A DNA stretch of 64,000 nt, taken from CAVWQV01 sp963757115 (GTDB taxonomy: Bacteria; Pseudomonadota; Alphaproteobacteria; Acetobacterales; Acetobacteraceae). Position numbers and translations under genes: made by a program. The stretch spans positions 248,001 through 312,000 of the forward strand of contig CAVWQV010000015.1 of the NCBI GenBank assembly GCA_963757115.1, given 5' to 3'. Numbering within the stretch: position 1 is the stretch's first letter; the number at the start of each line of letters is the position of its first letter. Shown one piece after another: positions 35,596 to 44,416 of this stretch. The notes under the pieces are model-generated. The model ran no database searches and was not told where the DNA came from. It saw only the letters and a list, made by a program, of their open reading frames with translations.

Positions 35596-36810
35596 CTACG
35601 AGAACCCATCCGGCAGCACGACGAAGCAGGCCCGGCCGCTCGCCTGCAGCTCCGAGCAGGCGTGGGTCGCCCGTTCCTGCGACAGGCCGAGAACGCGCGC
35701 GCGGAACAGCACGCTGCCGTCGGGCTTTGCGGCTCTGCCGACCGCGCTTCGTGCCTCGGCGGCCCGTAGGAAGGCGCGGGCCGCCTCGGCGGCCCCGCGC
35801 GCCTCGGCCGGGGTGGCGTAAGCTCCCACTTGGATGCCGTATCCGCCGGGGCCGCCGGCCGAGCGTACCGCGGCAGGCAGGGTAAGAATACCAGGCGGCG
35901 GCGAGCGGGAAGGGAGGGTGGGCGCAGACCGGAGCCGGGCCAGCACGGCCGTCAGAGGGGCGCCGAGCGGCGCTCGCGCGACCGCCTCCACGACCGGCGG
36001 GATACCGGGATCGCCGGGCGACGCGATCGGCTCCATGCGGGGGGCGACGCCCGGTGCGCCAACCCCCGGGTCTCCCGCCGAAGCGATCGGTTCCATCCTG
36101 GCGACGAGCTGCGGCGCGGGCACGCCTGGGTCGCCCGGGGAGGCGATTGGCTGCATCGCATCGGCAACCTGCACCGGGTAGCGGGGGACGGACGCGCCCG
36201 CCGCCGCGTAGGCCACACTGCCTTGCGGCGAGGCCGGCCCCCCGATCCTTGGCCCGATCGAGGCGACGTAGTTCACCGTCTCGGAAGGCAAAGGATTGCC
36301 GCTCGCCAGGTAGTCGTCCACCCGCCGGGGCCCGGCATTGTACGCGGCAAGGAAATTGGGCGCGCCGAACCGGTCGTACATCTCCCGGATGTAGGCGGTT
36401 CCGGCCATGATGTTGTCGTGAGGATCGTAGGGGTCGTCGCCCAAGCCATAGCGTTGCCGCAGCCCGTCATACGTGGCGGGCATGACCTGCATCAGGCCCA
36501 TGGCACCGGCCGACGAGGTCGTCAGTCCGCCGCCGAGATACTGCTTGCCGCCGGATTCCTGGCGCATCACCTCCCGCACCCAGGTTTCCGGCACTCCGAA
36601 GCGCGCCGAGGCCTCGCGCACGTACGGCCCCCAGGGATCGTCCGGCGGCCCGGGGGTCGCGTAACTTCCCGAGACCCGGCTGTCGTGATGCCCGCCGGAG
36701 CAGGCCGCCACCGCCAGCAACACAAAACCCGCCGCCAATCCGCGCGGCGCTCTCGCGAGCACTTGGAAACGGGAGGTCGGGGTGCGCTCGTCCTTTGGCA
36801 CGCTGCCCAT
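35596..36810 (-). CDS. Lytic transglycosylase lipoprotein with SPOR domain
   Basis: A 404-residue envelope protein. Order: a lipoprotein signal (VLLAVAACSGG), a soluble-lytic-transglycosylase domain (about residues 62-185) with catalytic Glu in REVMRQESGGKQY, AGAMGLMQVMPATY and FLAAYNAGPRRVDDYL, then a linker with three 20-residue repeats, and a C-terminal SPOR domain (YGIQVGAYATPAEARGAAE ... GLSQERATHACSELQASGRACFV) that binds denuded glycan at division sites. It cleaves peptidoglycan between MurNAc and GlcNAc, probably at the septum. Confidence 0.88.
   Translation of the reverse strand: MGSVPKDERTPTSRFQVLARAPRGLAAGFVLLAVAACSGGHHDSRVSGSYATPGPPDDPWGPYVREASARFGVPETWVREVMRQESGGKQYLGGGLTTSSAGAMGLMQVMPATYDGLRQRYGLGDDPYDPHDNIMAGTAYIREMYDRFGAPNFLAAYNAGPRRVDDYLASGNPLPSETVNYVASIGPRIGGPASPQGSVAYAAAGASVPRYPVQVADAMQPIASPGDPGVPAPQLVARMEPIASAGDPGVGAPGVAPRMEPIASPGDPGIPPVVEAVARAPLGAPLTAVLARLRSAPTLPSRSPPPGILTLPAAVRSAGGPGGYGIQVGAYATPAEARGAAEAARAFLRAAEARSAVGRAAKPDGSVLFRARVLGLSQERATHACSELQASGRACFVVLPDGFS
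36001..36156 (-). repeat. Three 60-base (20-residue) tandem repeats in the transglycosylase linker
   Basis: Units begin at 36001, 36061 and 36121 with an exact 60-base period. Each encodes M-(E/Q)-P-I-A-S-(P/A)-G-D-P-G-(V/I) plus a variable Ala/Pro-rich tail. The frame and period are perfectly kept, so the repeat is under protein-level selection or recently expanded. Confidence 0.85.
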
Positions 36811-36934
36811 GTCAGCTCGGATGCAAAGCGATCATAGCCGTTTATTGGGTGTTCCGTGCAAGCAACTTGAACCTCGGCACCCGATGGCGCCCGTCCTGTG
36901 GCGGCGCTACCATATCGATCAGCAGGAGGACGAG

Positions 36935-38105
36935 ATGACGGAAGCTTGCATTGTCGGCTGGGCGCACTCGGTGTTCGGCAAGAGTGCTGCGCCTGACGTC
37001 GAGGCGCTGATCGGCGAGGTGGCGGGCGCCGCGGTGGCCGATGCCGGCATCGCGCCGGGTGAAATCGACGGCGTGTTCGTGAGCCTGTTCAACAACGGAT
37101 TTTCCAAGCAGGATTTCCCAAGCTCGCTCGTGCTGCAGCACTTGCCGGAGCTCCGCTTCAAGCCCGCCACCCGCTACGAGAACGCCTGCGCATCGGGCTC
37201 CGCGGCCGTGCACGGCGCGCGCGATTTCCTGCTCTCGGGACGAGGCCGGTTCGCGCTCGTGGTGGGCGCCGAGAAGATGACGGCAACTCCGGCACCGCAG
37301 GTGGGGGACAACCTGCTCAGCGCCAGCTACCGCGCCGAGGAGGGCGACATACCGGCAGGGTTCGCCGGGGTGTTCGGGCGGATCGCCGAGCGCTATTTCC
37401 AACGCCACGGCGACCAGTCCGACGCGCTCGCGGCGATCGCGGCCAAGAACCACAAGAACGGGGTGGACAACCCCTATGCGCAGATGCGGCGCGATCTCGG
37501 CTTCGCGTTCTGCCGCACTCTTGTCGGACAAGAACCCGTACGTCGCGCCGCCGCTCAAGCGCACCGATTGCTCGCTGGTCTCGGACGGGGCGGCGGCGCT
37601 GGTGCTGACGGATGAGGAGACTGCCCGCGCGCTCGGCAAGGCGATCCGCTTCCGCGCCGCCGTGCAGGTCAACGACTTCCTGCCGATCAGCAAGCGGGAC
37701 GTCACCCAGTTCGAGGGAGCGGCCGAGGCGTGGCGGAGGGCGCTCGCCGCGGCCGACCTCAAGCTCGAGGACCTGTCCTTCGTCGAAAGCCATGATTGCT
37801 TCACCATTGCCGAACTTATCGAATACGAGGCGATGGGGCTGACCGGGCCGGGGCAGGGCGCCCGCGCCGCCCTCGAGGGCTGGACGGCGAAGGACGGCAA
37901 GCTTCCCGTCAACCCGTCCGGCGGGTTGAAGGCGAAAGGCCACCCGATCGGCGCAACGGGCGTTTCGATGCACGCGATCACCGCGATGCAACTGGCCGGA
38001 GAAGCCGGTGCGATGCAGCTCCCCAAGGCGGACCGGGCAGGTGTGTTCAACATGGGGGGTGCCGCGGTCGCCAACTACGTCTCCATACTCGAGCCGCTTC
38101 GCTGA
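36935..38105 (+). pseudogene. Thiolase-family acetyl-CoA acetyltransferase, single-base frameshift
   Basis: Thiolase of the SCP2-type/acetyl-CoA acetyltransferase group. It has the nucleophilic Cys in RYENACASGSAAVHGA, ESHDCFTIAELIEYEAMGL, NPSGGLKAKGHPIGATG with catalytic His, and FNMGGAAVANYVSIL. The frame slips at 37521-37522; dropping one T joins LGFAFCRTL to SDKNPYVAPPLKRTDC and gives 389 residues, the typical length. ATG 36935 follows AGGAGG. It condenses or cleaves 3-ketoacyl-CoA; whether it works in degradation or synthesis is unclear. Confidence 0.88.
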
Positions 38106-38138
38106 CGACCGCGCGTATCACGCGGAAAGGATCACCCC

Positions 38139-38534
38139 ATGAAGGACGCGAGTGCGATCACCGGCTATCACGCGCATGTTTACTACGACGACGCCACGCG
38201 CCCGATCGCGGCCAAGCTGCGCGACGCCATCGCCGAACGATTTCGGGTGCAGATGGGCCGGTGGCGCGACGAGCCGGTCGGCCCGCACGTGCGCGCGATG
38301 TATCAAGTGGCGTTCGGCGTCGAGTTGTTTGCAAAGCTGGTTCCCTGGCTGATGCTCAATCGCGACGGTCTCACCATCCTCGTCCATCCGAACACCGAGA
38401 ACCCGCTCGACGACCATGTGCGCTATCCGCTCTGGATGGGCGAGGTGCTGGACATCCATGAGGAGGTACTGCGCGACGTGCGGCCGGACCAGGAAGCGAT
38501 CGTGCCCAACACCCCGGGTGCCGCGTCGGGGTAG
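38139..38534 (+). CDS. DOPA 4,5-dioxygenase family protein
   Basis: A 131-residue protein of the DOPA 4,5-dioxygenase-like family: ITGYHAHVYYDDATRP, GPHVRAMYQVAF and TILVHPNTENPLDDHVRYPLWMG. The conserved histidines (HAH, H in GPH, HPNT) could bind Fe(II). Biochemical activity is proven only for fungal and a few bacterial members. It follows the thiolase by 33 bases, so the two may form an operon. Confidence 0.85.
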   Translation: MKDASAITGYHAHVYYDDATRPIAAKLRDAIAERFRVQMGRWRDEPVGPHVRAMYQVAFGVELFAKLVPWLMLNRDGLTILVHPNTENPLDDHVRYPLWMGEVLDIHEEVLRDVRPDQEAIVPNTPGAASG

Positions 38535-38703
38535 CGATCACGCGAACCACTCTCGCCTCTTCGCGTTCGTGATTTGGGTTGGATCGCGGTAGCCGGGGAG
38601 CGGGGCAATCGAAGCGGAAGCGATCGTCGGCGCCCGGTCTGCGTCGGACGCAGCGGCGCCGGGCGACCCGCAGCCGGGCCAGACCGGTGGCCCATTCACG
38701 GCA

Positions 38704-39933
38704 TTGCTGCTGGAGAACGACAAGCAGCGTGCAGCGGCCACCGCCGCGTTGCTCGCCGAGGCGAAACGGCCCGGCGTTCGGGTAATCCGCGTCGGCAACC
38801 CGCTCGGCTCTCCGCTCACCTTGCGCCGCCTGCTCGTCGACGTGCGAGGGGCGAGCGGCGAGTTGCCTGCCGTGGAGGACCCTCGGCTTCTGGTGGAGGC
38901 CATTGCCCCGTCCTCGTTGCAAGAGAAGCGCGTGGTGCTGGTGATTGAGCAGGCCGAAGCGCTGCACCCCGACCTGTTGCGATCGCTGCAGGCGATGAGC
39001 CCGTACTTCAACGAAAGCGGTCGACCCTCGTTGCGCGTGGTGTTCGTTGGTCGGCCGACGTTTCGGGCGCTGCTCGCGAGCGAAGATTTGTCGGGGCTGC
39101 GTGCAGCGTTGGCGCGCCAGTCCGATCGTGCTGCCGGCGCGGGATCGCGTCCGCCGCCCCGGATTCCAACGAACGCGCCGCTTCCCCCGCTCCCGTTCCC
39201 GGTCGATGCAGGGCGGCAGTGGTTGTGGCACCCAAGGTCAGGCCGGCGCGTACTGGCAGCGCTGGTGACGATGCTCGTCGTGGTGATGGGCGGGTACGTT
39301 GGACTGCGCGGGTTCTACGATCGAGCCGGGCCGCCGAGCCCGCTGCCGCCCGTTCCGCAACGGCCCATGCCGCTGCCGCCCTCACCTCCTCCGGCAACCC
39401 CGCCGCCCGCGCGACCTCCTACCGAGTCGTTGCCAGACCCGCAGAGTGAAGCGGCCGAGACCTCGGATTTCGAAAGCTTCCTTCGCCACTTGGGGCGCGA
39501 CCCCGCCACCTTGGCGGAACCCGAACGGCGGACGCTGTTGGATCAGTTCCCCGCGGCTCGCTCGCGCCCGCGCGCGTCCACCGCTGCGCCGGCTCCCGCC
39601 GCTGCGCCGGCTCCCGCCGCTGCGGCGGCCGGCCCGAGCGCCCCTCGCGTCGTGATCCACGTGCCGGCCGGGTCGGCACCCGCCGAAGCCATCGCCGGAC
39701 AGTTGACCGCCGGCCTTGCTGGCCATTCCGGCACGGTCGAGACCCGGCGCGTGCCGGACACGCCGAACCGGCCGAACATTCGCTACTTCTATCCTGAGGA
39801 CGAGGCGGTTGCGCGTCAGGTGGCCGCGCACATGACCGCGGGTAACCTCGACTGGGCGGTTCGGGACTTCACGAGCTACCAGCCCCGGCCCTCACGCGGC
39901 ACAATCGAGGTGTGGCTACCCAACCAGCCTTGA
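38704..39933 (+). CDS. AAA-like protein without Walker A, TM segment and LytR-type C-terminal domain
   Basis: Roughly 409 residues, start uncertain (TTG at 38704; the frame is open back to a TAG near 38590 without a good start). The N-part resembles the later half of ExeA/GspA-type AAA ATPases: a Walker B-like VVLVIEQAEALHPDLLRSLQ, then SLRVVFVGRPTFRALL. No Walker A (GxxxxGKT) is visible. A membrane helix (about 183-201, LAALVTMLVVVMGGYVG), a long Pro/Ala linker and a C-terminal domain (about 317-409, VVIHVPAG ... PNIRYFYPEDEAVARQVA ... GTIEVWLP) follow; the last looks like a LytR cell-envelope C-terminal domain. Topology puts the ATPase-like part in the cytoplasm and the C-terminus in the periplasm. 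The function is unknown. Confidence 0.6.
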   Translation: MLLENDKQRAAATAALLAEAKRPGVRVIRVGNPLGSPLTLRRLLVDVRGASGELPAVEDPRLLVEAIAPSSLQEKRVVLVIEQAEALHPDLLRSLQAMSPYFNESGRPSLRVVFVGRPTFRALLASEDLSGLRAALARQSDRAAGAGSRPPPRIPTNAPLPPLPFPVDAGRQWLWHPRSGRRVLAALVTMLVVVMGGYVGLRGFYDRAGPPSPLPPVPQRPMPLPPSPPPATPPPARPPTESLPDPQSEAAETSDFESFLRHLGRDPATLAEPERRTLLDQFPAARSRPRASTAAPAPAAAPAPAAAAAGPSAPRVVIHVPAGSAPAEAIAGQLTAGLAGHSGTVETRRVPDTPNRPNIRYFYPEDEAVARQVAAHMTAGNLDWAVRDFTSYQPRPSRGTIEVWLPNQP

Positions 39934-40101
39934 TCGCCGTCTCGTGGAAGGACGGCGGCAGCCGGACCAAGCGGCCTGTCTCCCGGCGGTGCCGCTTCAC
40001 TCGCACGTCGCCGCGCAGTGGCCGCTGGAACGCGAACCGGCCGGTGTTGCTTGACAACAGCACCTTCGGTTTCATCATCCCCGCCTTCAGGGAGGGCATC
40101 G

Positions 40102-40857
40102 ATGGCGCGGCTTGATGGCAAGGTCGCCTTCATCACCGGGGCCGGGACCGGCATCGGGCGGGCCGCCGCAACGTTGTTCGCCGCCGAGGGCGCTGCGGTG
40201 TGCGTCGCGGAGATCAATGCCGAACAGGGCGAGGCGGTGGCGCACACCATCGAGCAAGCGGGCGGCACTGCTATCGCGATCCGGACGGACGTGACCGAGC
40301 CGGACAGCCTGCAAGGCGCGATCAGTGCCTGCGTGGCCAGGTTCGGCCACATGGACGTGCTCTACAATAACGCCGGTGGCTCGACGCCCGAGGACGCGAC
40401 GGCGGTGGACGCGCCGCTCGAGGAGTTCTGGCGGGCGATCAAACTCGACCTGTTCGGCACATTCCTGGGCTGCCGCTTCGGCATTCCGGCGCTGATCAAG
40501 TCAGGCGGCGGCTCTGTTATCAACATGGCGTCCAACGTGGCCTTGATGGGGTTCCCGGGGCGCGACTGCTACACCGCGGCCAAAGGGGGTGTAGCCGCCA
40601 TCACCCGCTCGCTCGCCGTCGCCTACGCTCCGCAGAAGGTGCGCGTGAACGCGATCGCGCCGTCCGTGACGCGCACCGATCGCGTCGTCAAGCTGATGGA
40701 AGGCAACGCGGCGGTGGCCAGGATTGCGAGCGCGCATCTGCTCGGGCTGGGTGAGCCGGAGGACGTCGCACACGCGGCGCTTTACCTCGCGTCCGACGAA
40801 TCGAAGCGCACCACCGGCTCCATCCTCCTCGTTGACAGCGGCGTGACCATCGCCTGA
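40102..40857 (+). CDS. SDR family oxidoreductase
   Basis: A 251-residue classical SDR: ITGAGTGIGRAAATLFAAEG, NNAGGSTP, NMASNVALMG (Ser in the active-site strand is shifted to MASN) and YTAAKGG with Tyr and Lys. The end is SDESKRTTGSILLVDSGVT. ATG 40102 follows GGAGGGC. Ten bases separate it from the FMN 2-hydroxyacid dehydrogenase, which makes a two-gene operon likely. The substrate is unknown. Confidence 0.87.
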   Translation: MARLDGKVAFITGAGTGIGRAAATLFAAEGAAVCVAEINAEQGEAVAHTIEQAGGTAIAIRTDVTEPDSLQGAISACVARFGHMDVLYNNAGGSTPEDATAVDAPLEEFWRAIKLDLFGTFLGCRFGIPALIKSGGGSVINMASNVALMGFPGRDCYTAAKGGVAAITRSLAVAYAPQKVRVNAIAPSVTRTDRVVKLMEGNAAVARIASAHLLGLGEPEDVAHAALYLASDESKRTTGSILLVDSGVTIA

Positions 40858-40867
40858 AAGATCCTCC

Positions 40868-42073
40868 ATGACCAACCTCGAACGCTGCTACAACATCGCC
40901 GACCTGCGCTTGGCGGCGCGCCGTCGGCTGCCCAAGGGCGTGTTCGAGTTCGTCGACCGGGGTACCGAGGACGAGATCGCGCTCCGCGACAATCGCGCGG
41001 CCTTCCAGGCGCTCAAGTTCAGCCCGCATGTGCTGGTGGATGTGTCCGGGCGCACGACGGAAACGACCTTGTTTGGCAAGAAGCTGTCGCTGCCGATGGC
41101 GATCGCGCCTACCGGCGCGGCCGGGCTGTGCTGGTATCAGGGCGAGCTCGAACTGGCGAAAGCGGCGGCCAAGGCGGGCATCCCGTTCGCGATGGCGACC
41201 GGGTCGATTACGGCGATGGAAACCATCGCCGAGAAGGCCGGCGGGCAGCTGTGGATGCAGCTCTACATGTGGCGGGACCGCAGCCTGTCATACGAGCTGG
41301 TGAAGCGCGCGCATCGCGCAGGCTGGGAGGCGCTCCTGCTCACCGTGGACACTGCTGTTGCGCCCAACCGCGAATACAACAACCGCAACGGGTTCGGCCT
41401 TCCGTTCCAGATCAACGCGCGCGCGGCAGTCGACATGGCGCTGCATCCGGGTTGGACGCTCAACACCATGGGCCAGTATCTCCGCAGCGGGGGGATGCCG
41501 CGCCACGAGAACTACCCGCAAGCGTTCCAGCGCGCGATCACGAGCGACCCGAACAACAAGACTGCAATGCGCAACGACACGCTGTGCTGGGACGACATCA
41601 CGCGCTTGCGGGACATCTGGCCCGGCACCCTGATGATCAAGGGCGTGATGCGCGTCGACGACGCCGTGCGCTGCGCGGAGATGGGGGCCGACGCGGTGAT
41701 CGTGTCCAATCACGGAGGGCGCAACCTCGACAGCGCGCCCGCGACGCTGGAGATCCTGCCGGACATTGCGGCGGCGGTCGGCGACCGGCTGACGGTGATC
41801 CTGGATAGCGGCGTTCGCCGCGGGGCGGACATCGTCAAGGCGTGCGCCCTGGGCGCCAAGGCCGTGCTCACCGGCCGCGCCACCCTGTACGGCACGGCGG
41901 CGGCAGGCGAGGCCGGTGCCTCCAAGGCCATCGCCCTACTGCGCAAGGAGATGGACACGGTGATGGCCTATGTCGGCCGCAATCACGTGGACGAGCTCGG
42001 GACCGACATTCTCCAGTTGCCGCGCGTGCCAGCCGAGGTGCTCCGCCGCCGGGCGCAGTACGAGCCCGCCTGA
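40868..42073 (+). CDS. FMN-dependent 2-hydroxyacid dehydrogenase (LldD-like)
   Basis: A 401-residue TIM-barrel flavoprotein of the L-lactate/mandelate/glycolate oxidase family. It has PMAIAPTGAAGLCWYQGE, QLWMQLYMWRDR, LLLTVDTAVAPNREYNNRNGF, the FMN lysine in LMIKGVM, the catalytic His-Gly-Gly-Arg in VSNHGGRNLDSAP, and DSGVRRGADIVKACALGAKAVLTGR. It oxidises an L-2-hydroxy acid to the 2-oxo acid; the electron acceptor (quinone or oxygen) is not evident. Confidence 0.9.
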   Translation: MTNLERCYNIADLRLAARRRLPKGVFEFVDRGTEDEIALRDNRAAFQALKFSPHVLVDVSGRTTETTLFGKKLSLPMAIAPTGAAGLCWYQGELELAKAAAKAGIPFAMATGSITAMETIAEKAGGQLWMQLYMWRDRSLSYELVKRAHRAGWEALLLTVDTAVAPNREYNNRNGFGLPFQINARAAVDMALHPGWTLNTMGQYLRSGGMPRHENYPQAFQRAITSDPNNKTAMRNDTLCWDDITRLRDIWPGTLMIKGVMRVDDAVRCAEMGADAVIVSNHGGRNLDSAPATLEILPDIAAAVGDRLTVILDSGVRRGADIVKACALGAKAVLTGRATLYGTAAAGEAGASKAIALLRKEMDTVMAYVGRNHVDELGTDILQLPRVPAEVLRRRAQYEPA

Positions 42074-42144
42074 CCTCGGGCGTTCGGCCTCGTTCATAGA
42101 GGCGCGAGCACAGCAACCAAGCTGGCCGCCGCCGTTAACTCGGC

Positions 42145-42690
42145 ATGGCGAGCAATGAATCGAAACACGACCCCGTCCACGGCGCGGATCCGCTGGTCGA
42201 CGGCTTCGAGGTTGGCTTCAACGAGGATTTCGAGAACAGCTGGCTTCGCACGGCCTGGGTCGGGCGCGGCTTCATGCTGTTGTTCGTGCTGATATGTCTT
42301 GGGGGTCTCCTCGGCCGGGGGCCATTCAGCCACGCAAGTGCACGGTCCAGCGACGGCGCGCTACAGGTGGATTACGAGCCGGTGGCACGAAACGGTACCG
42401 CCACGCTGGTCACACTGCATCTTCGGAACCGAAGCGCGGACGCGCTGCCATTATCGCTAAGGCTGAGCTCCAACCTAGTCGAGCCGATGGGCTATCAGCG
42501 AAGTATACCGATACCCGACCGCAGCACGGTCGAGGCCGGCGGAATGCGATTCGACTACATGGTCGCGCCGGGCCAGGACGACGAGCTGGTGCGGCTTGCG
42601 CTGCAGCCGACCGGCATCGGCCCCGTTGACCTGTCTGCGCGCTTGGGCGACGGGCCTAGGGTCACCTGGTCGCAGTTCGTGGCGCCCTGA
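42145..42690 (+). CDS. Single-pass membrane protein of unknown function, linked to DUF421
   Basis: A 181-residue protein with an acidic cytoplasmic N-terminus (about 40 residues), one membrane helix (GFMLLFVLICLGGLLG, about 43-58) and a beta-rich periplasmic domain (ATLVTLHLRNRSADALPLSLRLSS ... VEAGGMRFDYMVAPGQDDE ... VDLSARLGDG). The next gene, encoding a DUF421 protein, begins 2 bases after its stop, so the two are a coupled pair and may form a membrane complex. No family is named with confidence. Confidence 0.72.
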   Translation: MASNESKHDPVHGADPLVDGFEVGFNEDFENSWLRTAWVGRGFMLLFVLICLGGLLGRGPFSHASARSSDGALQVDYEPVARNGTATLVTLHLRNRSADALPLSLRLSSNLVEPMGYQRSIPIPDRSTVEAGGMRFDYMVAPGQDDELVRLALQPTGIGPVDLSARLGDGPRVTWSQFVAP

Positions 42691-42691
42691 C

Positions 42692-43138
42692 ATGCCGGTC
42701 GTGCTACGCGCCGCGGCGGCTTACTGGCTGCTCCTGTTCGCGGTCCGCCTCATCGGCCGGCGCACGGCGAGCCAGATGGCGCCGTTCGATCTCGTGGTGC
42801 TGTTCCTGTTCGCCGGCACCACCATCACCGCCGTGCTCGGGGACGACCGCAGCATGGTGGCCGCCTTAAGTGCGGTGTTCACCATCGGCCTGATGCATAT
42901 TGCGGCGTCCGAGTTAAAAACGCGCTTCGATTGGTTCGGCCGGCTGATCGACGGCACGCCCATCGTGATTTTCGAGCGGGGTGAATTCAACCAGAGCAGG
43001 ATGCGGAGCTTGCGGCTTACCCCGCAGGACGTGATGGCGGCCGCGCGGCAGCGTGGTCTGCAGCGACTGGAACAGGTGCGCTATGCGGTCGCCGAGCGGG
43101 ACGGCAAGGTTTCCATCGTCGAGCAGGACGAACATTGA
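42692..43138 (+). CDS. DUF421 (YetF-like) membrane protein
   Basis: A 148-residue protein. Three hydrophobic segments (AAAYWLLLFAVRLI, LVVLFLFAGTTITAVL, MVAALSAVFTIGLMHIAA) are followed by the cytoplasmic DUF421 domain: GRLIDGTPIVIFERGEF, RLTPQDVMAAARQRGLQRLEQVRYAV and EQDEH at the end. The family has no defined biochemical role; B. subtilis relatives are envelope or spore associated. Confidence 0.85.
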   Translation: MPVVLRAAAAYWLLLFAVRLIGRRTASQMAPFDLVVLFLFAGTTITAVLGDDRSMVAALSAVFTIGLMHIAASELKTRFDWFGRLIDGTPIVIFERGEFNQSRMRSLRLTPQDVMAAARQRGLQRLEQVRYAVAERDGKVSIVEQDEH

Positions 43139-43185
43139 TGACGGGGGCGAGGCGCCGACGCTAGGCTCCGTCCAGCAGATCAGGG

Positions 43186-44313
43186 ATGGACAGCGTGCGC
43201 ATCGGCGTGCCCCGGGAAATCAAGACGCTGGAACATCGGGTGGGCCTCGTCCCCGCGTGCGTCCGCGAGGTCGTGGCTCATGGCCACCAAGTAGTCGTGG
43301 AGCACGACGCGGCTGCCGGCATCGGCTTCGCGGACGATGCCTACCGGGCCGCGGGCGCCGTGATCGCCGACACCGCCGAGGAGGTGTTCGCGACCGCGGA
43401 CATGATCGTGAAGGTCAAGGAGCCCCTGCCGCCCGAAATCGCCCGCCTCCGGCCTGGGCAGGTGCTGTTCACCTACCTGCATCTCGCCGCCGACCGACCG
43501 CAAACGGATGGCCTGGTCGGTTCCGGGGCGACCTGCATCGCGTATGAGACGGTGACCGACGCGCGCGGCGGCCTGCCGCTGCTCGCACCGATGAGCGAGG
43601 TCGCCGGCCGCATGTCGGTGCAGGTGGGCGCGCGCTGCCTCGAGAAGGAGGCGGGTGGTGCGGGCATCCTGCTCGGGGGCGTGCCGGGCGTGCCGGCGGG
43701 CAAGGTGGTGGTGCTCGGCGGCGGCGTTTCCGGCACCAACGCCGCGCGCGTGGCGATCGGTTTTGAAGCGAGTGTCGCCGTCGTCGACCGCTCTCTGCCG
43801 CGCCTGAAGGAACTCGACCTCCAGTTCGGAGCGCAGGCCCAGACATTGTACGCGACGACGGAGGCGATCGAGCGCGCAGTGCTGGATGCCGACCTCGTCA
43901 TCGGGGCGGTGCTGGTTCCCGGCGCGGCGGCGCCCAAGCTGGTGACGCGCGAGATGGTGCGGCGGATGCGCCCGGGCTCGGTGTTGGTCGACATCGCCAT
44001 CGACCAGGGCGGCTGCTTCGAGACCAGCCGGCCGACCACGCACGCGACCCCCACCTATCTCGAGCATGGGGTGGTGCACTACTGCGTCACCAACATGCCG
44101 GGCGCGGTGCCGCGCACGTCCACCTTCGCTCTGAACAACGCCACCCTGCCGTTCGTGCTGGCGCTGGCCGACAAGGGCTGGCGGGGCGCCCTGCGGGACG
44201 ACCCAAACCTTCGCGCCGGGCTCAACATCCACGCCGGCCGTATCGTTTACGCGGCCGTGGCGGACGCGTTCGGCTTGCCGCACACCGCGGTGGGCACGGT
44301 GCTTGACGGTTGA
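43186..44313 (+). CDS. ald: Alanine dehydrogenase
   Basis: A 375-residue NAD-dependent L-alanine dehydrogenase, which interconverts L-alanine with pyruvate and ammonia. It has RIGVPREIKTLEHRVGLVP (substrate Arg), VKVKEPLPPEI with the active-site Lys, TYLHLAADRP with catalytic His, the Rossmann VVVLGGGVSGTNAARVA, VIGAVLVPGAAAPKLV, DIAIDQGGCFETSRPTTH and NMPGAVPRTSTFALNNATLPF. The start may be ATG 43186 or GTG 43195. Confidence 0.93.
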   Translation: MDSVRIGVPREIKTLEHRVGLVPACVREVVAHGHQVVVEHDAAAGIGFADDAYRAAGAVIADTAEEVFATADMIVKVKEPLPPEIARLRPGQVLFTYLHLAADRPQTDGLVGSGATCIAYETVTDARGGLPLLAPMSEVAGRMSVQVGARCLEKEAGGAGILLGGVPGVPAGKVVVLGGGVSGTNAARVAIGFEASVAVVDRSLPRLKELDLQFGAQAQTLYATTEAIERAVLDADLVIGAVLVPGAAAPKLVTREMVRRMRPGSVLVDIAIDQGGCFETSRPTTHATPTYLEHGVVHYCVTNMPGAVPRTSTFALNNATLPFVLALADKGWRGALRDDPNLRAGLNIHAGRIVYAAVADAFGLPHTAVGTVLDG

Positions 44314-44416
44314 CGGTTATTGCGGCTGGCCGGCTGCCTGCGGGGACGGAATGCCCTTGCCATCGTGGTTGAAGCGGCCAAGTCGCACCTCCACGAATTC
44401 GGAGTGGCACCGAGCG

